64,000 nucleotides of DNA, taken from Anthoceros angustus (Eukaryota > Streptophyta > Anthocerotopsida > Anthocerotales > Anthocerotaceae). Below the pieces are notes generated by a model that saw only the letters and a list, made by a program, of their open reading frames with translations, made no database searches and was not told the DNA's origin. The position numbers and the translations under genes are program-made. Shown here in pieces: positions 57,211-64,000 of this stretch (positions are counted from its first letter, which is position 1; every line of letters starts with the position of its first letter). Location: positions 372,001-436,000 of the forward strand of contig MU008172.1 in NCBI GenBank assembly GCA_010909165.1. Reading direction: 5' to 3'.

Positions 57211-60200
57211 CTAAACTGTCGTGGCAATCTCTGTGCTTGCCGGCTTTTTTGATCCGGTCCCATTCCTAGTTGCTCTTTTCTGTGCTTGCATCTTGCTTGG
57301 TGGAAGGTGCAGTCTGCTAACCAAAGGCTTTGGAGCCCTTGTGATCCTGTCAAAACCTCGTACACAAACGCACGCTGCATTTGTACAGAAACATCCAGTG
57401 AGCAGGTTTACGAGCTGGCCGGGTAACCAATTCCACAATTTTCAAAGCACCAAATAGAGAGAGAAACCGCAATTGTTTTGCAGCATTACCTGACCAACCA
57501 CATTCTCGAATCTCTTCCATGGTCATCCCTGTGACATAGCAGGAGCTTGAGATTCATTGGGGCTAACAACTACTATAGGTTGCTGCCAAGAACCACAAGG
57601 CAACTGGACAAGCCATGCTTGAGCACAGTGTCACTGTTCAGTTGGGGAGACATACCTCTGTAGATGTTTGTGGCCGTTGTTCCAAAGAAGACCTTCTGCC
57701 GTTTCAAACTCCATAGCCAGCCTCTTGGCACTACGAGGGGGTCAATACTACTCCTGTGATCCGCAAAAACCTGGACCATACCACAGGTATAAGATTTGAG
57801 ATAACTTTCAACAAATCAACACCAGCTGAACCTCAGATGCCCACTGAGTTTAAAAGTGCAGGTACTACCTCGTTCTTCTGGAAGTACGTCCCATTCAAGG
57901 GGAAGGTGCCTCTCATAGCTGTTCTGCAAGGTATCTGTCATGAGCAACAGATGAGTGTGAAGAACTATGACTTCCTTTCGTGTGGAACGGGAATGACTTA
58001 TCAGGTCCAACCCAACGTAGGAGGAACTTAACGTCAAAAAGTATTATTGCAGACCCTCACCAGTAGTGTTCCTCTCACAGTCTCTGGGTCCTCCACAGTG
58101 TCAGGTTGAGATGACTTCTCACGACCAAGGGTGCTTGACAGGAACTGTGAGCCTTCTCCTGCAAAATCCAGTTTGTGCATTCAAGCTTACACTGTGCTGT
58201 CCTTTCAGGCAGTTGTATCTTCTGGGTTGCCTAGATGAAAGCTGTACCTGGGCTCCAAATTGCCAGCTGATAGTAATAAGGATCAGCCCCTTCCCTTGGT
58301 TCGACCTGAGAAGACAAGAGTCCTGAACTCAGCACAGTAATAAAATGTTGCATTCCCACTGTTGAATGCTGATACTCAATGCATAGGGGCTAATGCTGAT
58401 TTACCTCTCTCAACAATGGATGATCGTCCGGAAGTACATACCTGCAACCACACAATAAAGATAGTGGCTGGTTGATCAGCAGGATGCTAAAGTGCGGTAA
58501 GCAAACATATCAAGGTACATAGGTTTGAGATCTTACACATCATGAGTTGTTCTCAGTCTCTCTTGTCTCTTTAGTGGTGTCGGTGACCGTGAAGCCATTT
58601 CCGGAGGGATTAGAACTAGCTCTCTGGACGATGAACTACCAAGTGGCAGGTCGTATGATATGGCATCGCCTCCGTTTGTCGTAAACTCTGGAGAGGCAGC
58701 TAAACAATCCCCGCAGTTGTTGGGAGCTGAACACTCCCCACAGTTATTAGGAGCTGAACAATTCCCACAGTTGTTGGGAGCTGAACAACCCCCACAGTTG
58801 TTGGGAGCTGAACAACCCCCACAGTTGTTGGGAGGACCACAAGTTGATTCTCTAGAGTCTAGCTTCCTGCCCAAGCTTGACAAGTGAGCAAGCTCATCCG
58901 TAGGGACCCGGCGATACTGGCTATATTCGTGCATCACCTCTTGATGGGCAGGTGTATCTAGATTCAGGAGGCCGGGCGCTCCAAAGATATTCTGAGATGA
59001 ATGTGGTCCAGCTTGATATGATGTAGAAACTTCCTGATAATAATAATTCTCTATATCGGAGCAGTATGCCTCTTGAACATTAGGCTCAGGCGAGTTAGGT
59101 TCTTCAATGATAGGCTGGCAAGCGGATGACTGGAGATCCACTTTTGAACCTTCCAGAGGAAATCTTGGAGTCATATCTTCTGGACCTGTTTCTGGTGCCT
59201 CCAGTTGCAGGAGTGCACCTCCGTTCCCAGTGGCCTCAGGTCCTTTCAGCAGAAGCCTGGCGCTGTTCACAAGGAACTAGCAGCATTTAGTATTTACAGT
59301 TGGGACCCATACAGCAACACGACTCTTGTGGAAGTTAGGAACTGACCTGGCAGAGCTTTGGTAATGCTGGCATTGGTCTCTCATTGGACAAGCTTGACAA
59401 TTCGGTTTACTTTTAGTGCAGAAAACCTGCATGGTCAGTACTTCTTGAGTTCAGTGTGACCTATCAGCTGTGATCCAAACTGAATAAAAAACTTAGGAGA
59501 GCTATACGTAGTTGACTGGCAGTAAGAACAGATGGGTGAGAAGAAGCAGAGAGAGAATTTACCTTACCGAAGGTGATCATCTGATAATGGAGTTCATATC
59601 TGCATAAGTTACCCCTCAAAAGTCATTGCCCTTCGCAAGCAACAGGATAGGGTCTGAACTATCCAGGTCTCCAGGAGACTTTTGTCAGAAGAGATAACAA
59701 GAGGCAAGAGAAGCGTACAGAGTTTTTTGATCCAGTGAACACAGCCTTGGCCACAAATATTGCTGTATAGTTGCCTGAACCGGATATCTGCAGATAAAAG
59801 AACTTTCTGTAAACAAGAGAGGATGTAGATGGCTTTCGAAGGACACTAGCCAGACAATAGTCTCTCAAGTCTTTGGAGAGGAAAACGTACAGCTCCAGGA
59901 GATGCAACTGAAGTTCCTCTGGTAAAGGTTCTAGAGGCACCCAACCAAGCCTCACAACTATCCTCCCAACATTTGTGTCGACCTGCCACATTAATCATGG
60001 CATTGCTGAAACAACAGGCATGGAAGGATACATAAAGGTGAACTCAAACAGCCAATGCCTACTCACTGGAAATGCGAGATGGTGGAGAGTCAACAAGCGG
60101 ATGCACTCCACACTTTTGAGTCCTAATCCATGGATGCTGAGGAGAAAATCCCTGCATGCCAAACACCAGAACAAAAGTGTCAACCAAGTGTAGCTAAATT

Positions 60201-63200
60201 TGGAAACGCAAATGAAGGAGCACAAGGGCTTACAGCCCAATGACATACTTGGCGATATCCGGTGGAAGATCTCTTAGCCACTCCAGGTCGATGGTCCCAC
60301 GATTTTGCTTGATGCAACTGAGGAAGTTCTGCAGGAGAAAGCACATCAAACAAGGTAGTTCTTGCAACATGAACCAACTTTGGAAAGCGCCTGATCAACA
60401 TCGAGATCATTCTCACTTACTTTGGCAATCAATATGGGTAGGTTCATGAGGAATGGCAACATAAAAACAAACAGCTCAAGCAATCAGTCACTTATAACAC
60501 TCTTGCTAGAAGGGAAGATGAGTTGGCTTACGTGTATTCTTCCAGACAACATATAATTCATTCCTCGTTCCCTGATTACTGATGCAACTTCTTGGACATC
60601 TGCCTTTAACACTGCTTCCCAATCAACAGCGTCTACTGGGGGATCTTTCCTAGGCACCTTTCCAGACGGTCGGGGAGGAATTATGTCTTTAACCAAGTCC
60701 CAATTAATTTCATTCTTCCTCCCTCCAGACATGGCCTCCATTTGTGCTCTCTGCGGCCCGGTTAAGCGAGGCTTCCTTGGTTTCTGTTTAGAAGTGTCAT
60801 GTTCAGCACCCTTCAGCAGAGTTGGTCCTCCATCAGAAACATTATCCCCCACAACTGTGAGAGTTTCGGACATGCTTGCTTTCTGCTCCGGGGAAATACT
60901 GGCAATTGGAACAGCCCCATAATCACATTCTGCATCAACAATCCTGCGATCCTGCATCCGTGCAGAATCTGCATCGTGGTGATCTTCTGAACTGGAAATA
61001 CAACAGAGTCCACTGCCATTATCCACATTAGCGGGCAGGTAGTCCCCGACCTCTATTGCATTGTCAGCATCTGCTTCCTGCTCAAGTTGCTTGTCAAATG
61101 CACCGTTCAACTGCTCACCAACTGTTTGTCTAGACGTGCAATCATTGCCTGCTTGACTAGGTCCACAAGCTGTACCTTGCCCACGGTCAGCAGCAGTATC
61201 CACGACCGCAGACGAGCTACACCGTCCATCATCCTCAGACCAGCTTGATACCAGCACCTCCGAGGACCTGGATGAATTGTCACAGGTGTGCTCGGGTGGA
61301 ATTTGCTGATCAGTACATGCCCTGTTGCGGGCAACATCCTCTTGATGCCGCAATTGCGAAGCGCTTTCCACCTGCAAAGTTGCAGTTGCTTCATGTGTTT
61401 CTATGCTCATCAAGCAACTGCAGCTACTCACCCTAACTCCTGCATCCTCCTGTCGTCTGCCTTGGCAACGACAGTGTTCTCCTTGCACAGGTCTGTTGAC
61501 TGAATTTGCAGTCAACGGCAGGGGACTGTCCAATGGACCGCCTGCGGGAATTCTAAATGACTGTAGGTAGTGGTAAACGGCTTTTCCCTGTTCCCTGCTC
61601 ATGGGATTACCAAAAGAATCAAGGCAACCGAAGTTGCCATTTGAGCGGTGAGGAACAGAGTACCCTATCTCTGCCCTGACCCGCTCCTGATCCTGCTCTT
61701 CCCTGATCCTATTCTCCTCGCTTCCCAGCAGTGGGTTCATAACTGGAGGCAACTGATGGCTTGCACAGCTTTCTTCATGCACACTGGAATCCGGAGTGCG
61801 ATCTGAAGCCAAATCCATGCAACTTGTGACGGAGCTGGGCCTCGTCACATCCATCCTGCAAGCATTGAGCTGGTCCTTGTCTCTGCCAGTCCCATGGAGA
61901 CAGCTAGTGTTTGCAGAGTCGGTTCGTCCATCGTCATCTATGTCACGAAGACTTCCTACAGGATATTTCGCCGCAAGGGCCATGAAGGCGCCACTGCAAT
62001 CCCAAAAGCACATGGAAACACGTTGGCACCTGCTGCTCCTCTATGAAAACAAATGCTGAAGACAAATGAGGCGGGAGCGAGCATACCTGGAAAGCTGATC
62101 AGACACGTTCTGCGTAAGGAATACGCCCACCACAGAATCCACAACTGAGCCCATCCAGGGACAGAATGTATGATCCCCTGCCAGCGGAGGAGAGAAGCGT
62201 AAGGACACCAGAGAGGAGGAGGAAGAGGAGGAGGAGCAGCAGGCAGAGGAAGAAACAGGATGTGAAAGTGCATACCTTGCACTTGGCCCACTCTACACAG
62301 AAACACGTCCACCAAGATTTTCATTTTAGCCCTCTCTCCTTCCCATTTCCTGGACTGGATGCCGTCCTCATCGATAGCCTGGACTTTGCCCATGAGGAAA
62401 TTCCAGCACTTGATCGTTTCTGCATCCAGCACAGTCTTGGCTCTGAACTTCTTCCTCTTGAGCTTGAGGTCTTGATACACGATCATGTCGGTGGCCCCGT
62501 TGTGGGGTACAATTGCCAGCCTGAGCCTGCTGTCATCATCCGTGCATCCAGAGGCCTCCGTAAGCTGCGGCTGGTCCACAGCCTGAGGAGCAAGCGCCAG
62601 CTGCAGATTGTGCGCAGGGGGCCTGCCAGCCTCCAGGCAGTGCTGCTGAGCCATGGCGTTGTGAGACTGGAGGTGGGCATCGTCGGGGAAGGCATTCCGC
62701 ACAGCCAGTGGAGAGGGAGAGATGGGGAGGATCCAGGGCTCCGGAGAGTCCGCATTGTGGAAAGGCTGGATGCTCTCGTCCGCATTGTGGAAAGGTTGGA
62801 TGCTCTCGTCCGCATTGTGGAAAGGCTGGATGCTCTCGTCCACGGTGCGGGCCGAGTGTGCGGAGCTGCGCCACACGGGACAGACCTGATTCCCTGTGCT
62901 GCTGTTGGCGGCATTGCGCTGGAAGGCGTTGGCAGTAACCACGACCTGCGACCAACTTTGGTACAGCCTACAGGAGTCACAGGTGCAGGAGTGCGGGTGC
63001 CCTGGCCCCGGTGCTTGCACCGTCACAGCTGCAGCAGCAGAAGAAGAAGCAGCTTTGGCCCTGCCCCTCCTGCGCGACGGCGCTGCCTGGCCCTCTGCCT
63101 TGCCCCTTCTCTTCCTCGCAGGCTTCTCCTTTTCCACGCTGTTGTCCACGAAGTTGCGAATGCGTTGCTCTGCTGGATCCACAGTCTCCTGCTCCGCAAC

Positions 63201-63631
63201 AGGCTGCTGCTGCTTCCTGGGCCTGCCTTGCCTCTTCCGCGGCTTGTCCGCAGCATCCGGCTTGGGCGGCGCGGCCTTCTTCACTCGCACCTTGCGCTCC
63301 TTGAACACCTTGGGCGTGTACTTTTTCCTGGGCTTGTGCTCCGGAGTGGGCTCGCTGTTGAGATCGAAGAGGCCGGGGCCATCCGCCTTGCTCCTTCGGC
63401 TCAAGGGGACGGGGACGGTGTCGGCCAAGGGAGCCTCCTGTAGCTGCTTCTGCTGCACCTGAAAGGAAATTGGCAGCACCACCTCCAGCTCCCGTTCTGA
63501 GAGCACCACCTCCAGCTCCCGTTCTGAGAGCACCACCTCCAGCTCTCGTTCTGAGAGGACCACCTCCAGCTCCCGTTCTGAGATTTGCAAGAGGGAGGAG
63601 GTGAAGGCGGGGGCCTGGGGAGTGGGGGCCC

Positions 63632-63666
<35 letters not shown>

Positions 63667-64000
63667 TCGGGTGATTCCGGGAGAGAAGCAAGCGGCCTTC
63701 TGAGAGGTTCGCATCGCTTGTGCGGGGTGACAGGTGCCTGCAGCGGTAGCTGCCCCGGGCCTTGTGACTGTGCCTGTCCCGGCCCCGGAAATGCCGGATA
63801 GGAGGAGGCGGCATCGGGCACGGTAGAGCTGCTGCAGTCGACGGAGGTGGAAGGAGGGAAGGCAATTCTGTGCGCCTGCGCCTGCGCCTGCGCCTGCGGG
63901 GGAGGCGGAGCCGTAGTCGGAGTCGGAGGGTACTGGGTGGCTTGTACTCCGTAGGTCAAGCTCCTCCTGGCCGACGGCCTGAGAGGAGGTGTTTCCGCCG
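57211..64000 (-). CDS. DEMETER-like 5-methylcytosine DNA glycosylase (5' end outside window)
   Basis: This bifunctional glycosylase/lyase removes 5-methylcytosine in active DNA demethylation. About 17 reverse-strand exons are visible. The N-terminal exon (64000-62276) has no ATG, so it starts beyond the window; it carries basic AT-hook-like RKRQGRPRK and RRRGRAK. Next come GSVVDSVVGVFLTQNVSDQL (62177-62087), the exon 61993-60532 (AFMALAAKYPVG ... DWEAVLKADVQEVA), and LEWLRDLPPDIAK. The hairpin GLGLKSVECIRLLTLHHLAF carries the catalytic Lys, and VDTNVGRIVVRLGW (from about 59983) the catalytic Asp. The Fe-S cluster motif is CTKSKPNCQACPMRDQC (C-x6-C-x2-C-x5-C; about 59430-59380). Then follow CQPIIEEPNSPEP, a CxxC repeat, RLRTTHDV+YVLPDDHPLL, DPYYYQLAIWSPG, CRTAMRGTFPLNGTYFQ, VFADHRSSIDPLVVPRGW, and the end VCVRGFDRITRAPKPL at stop 57211. 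The permuted CXXC module is not seen. The visible product is about 1,700 residues. Confidence 0.93.
58711..58836 (-). repeat. 27-bp coding repeat x5 encoding APNNCGxCS (CxxC) units in the DEMETER-like gene
   Basis: On the reverse strand the exon 59270-58533 contains five consecutive 9-residue units, (A/P)PNNCGGCS twice in a row and then variants CGNC, CGEC and CGDC. Each unit has one CxxC pair. The units are nearly identical in DNA (acagttgttgggagctgaac), so the expansion is recent. Confidence 0.95.
62751..62840 (-). repeat. 30-bp coding repeat x3 (ESIQPFHNAD)
   Basis: Three near-identical units (cgcattgtggaaaggctgga tgctctcgtc) encode ESIQPFHNAD in the N-terminal exon of the DEMETER-like gene. 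Confidence 0.95.
63477..63582 (-). repeat. 27-bp coding repeat x4 (SERELEVVL)
   Basis: Four units of caccacctccagctcccgtt ctgagag encode SERELEVVL, an amphipathic heptad-like repeat, in the N-terminal exon of the DEMETER-like gene. Short (GCGTCG)n and (GCGCCT)n runs at about 63633-63668 and 63868-63898 encode poly-DA and poly-QA. Confidence 0.93.

Noticed and set aside
62166-63443. 425-codon forward frame
   Set aside because: It is antisense to the DEMETER-like N-terminal exon, GC-rich and repetitive; its Arg/Leu/Ala composition is a shadow of the real frame.

Overview
The window is nuclear DNA of a green plant (streptophyte). Its genes are split by many short GT-AG introns, mostly about 70-130 bp. 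Several encode plant-type proteins: a DEMETER-type DNA glycosylase, an LRR/ARM/patatin phospholipase of the Arabidopsis PLA I type, an ERD6-like sugar transporter and three probable plastid-targeted proteins. Small introns, compact genes and bryophyte/lycophyte-like LINE debris make a seedless land plant the best guess, but the sequence does not fix the species. All exon joins were read by eye from splice motifs and protein homology; no alignment was run.

Layout. 1-574: the 3' end of a sugar transporter. 1-19 kb is gene-poor. It holds a frameshifted DEDDy exonuclease relic, a complete non-autonomous hAT-type MITE with an exact 8-bp target-site duplication, tandem and inverted repeats, one F-box gene (6.5-8.2 kb) with a truncated copy of its 3' end at 10.2 kb, a reverse-strand Ty1/copia remnant (11.9-12.8 kb) and a LINE-like reverse transcriptase remnant (16.8-17.6 kb). 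19.3-33.3 kb is gene-rich: a plastid membrane protein gene head-to-head with a codanin-1-like gene, a DUF6825-type gene head-to-head with an unrecognised gene, and Mediator subunit MED31. 33.2-39.9 kb is a retrotransposon-rich stretch. There a 1.3-kb block containing the coding tail of MED31 plus a Ty3-like gag fragment is tandemly duplicated, and a perfect 32-bp foldback lies at 37.95 kb. 40.0-52.6 kb is gene-rich again: TAF5, the PLA I-like phospholipase and a TPM-domain protein. 52.6-57.2 kb is repeats, including two degenerate 5S-rRNA-like units. 57.2-64.0 kb is a reverse-strand DEMETER-like gene whose 5' end lies beyond the window.

Functional links. Three genes act in the nucleus on transcription or chromatin: TAF5 (TFIID), MED31 (Mediator) and the DEMETER-like glycosylase (active DNA demethylation); the codanin-like protein belongs to a family that handles the histone chaperone ASF1 in animals. 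Two genes for predicted plastid proteins sit in divergent pairs with start codons only 116-135 bp apart. The most striking observation is in the DEMETER-like gene. The catalytic and Fe-S residues are intact, but the permuted CXXC zinc module expected between the glycosylase and RRM-like domains is not visible. A five-fold 9-residue repeat carrying CxxC pairs lies upstream of where that module should be.
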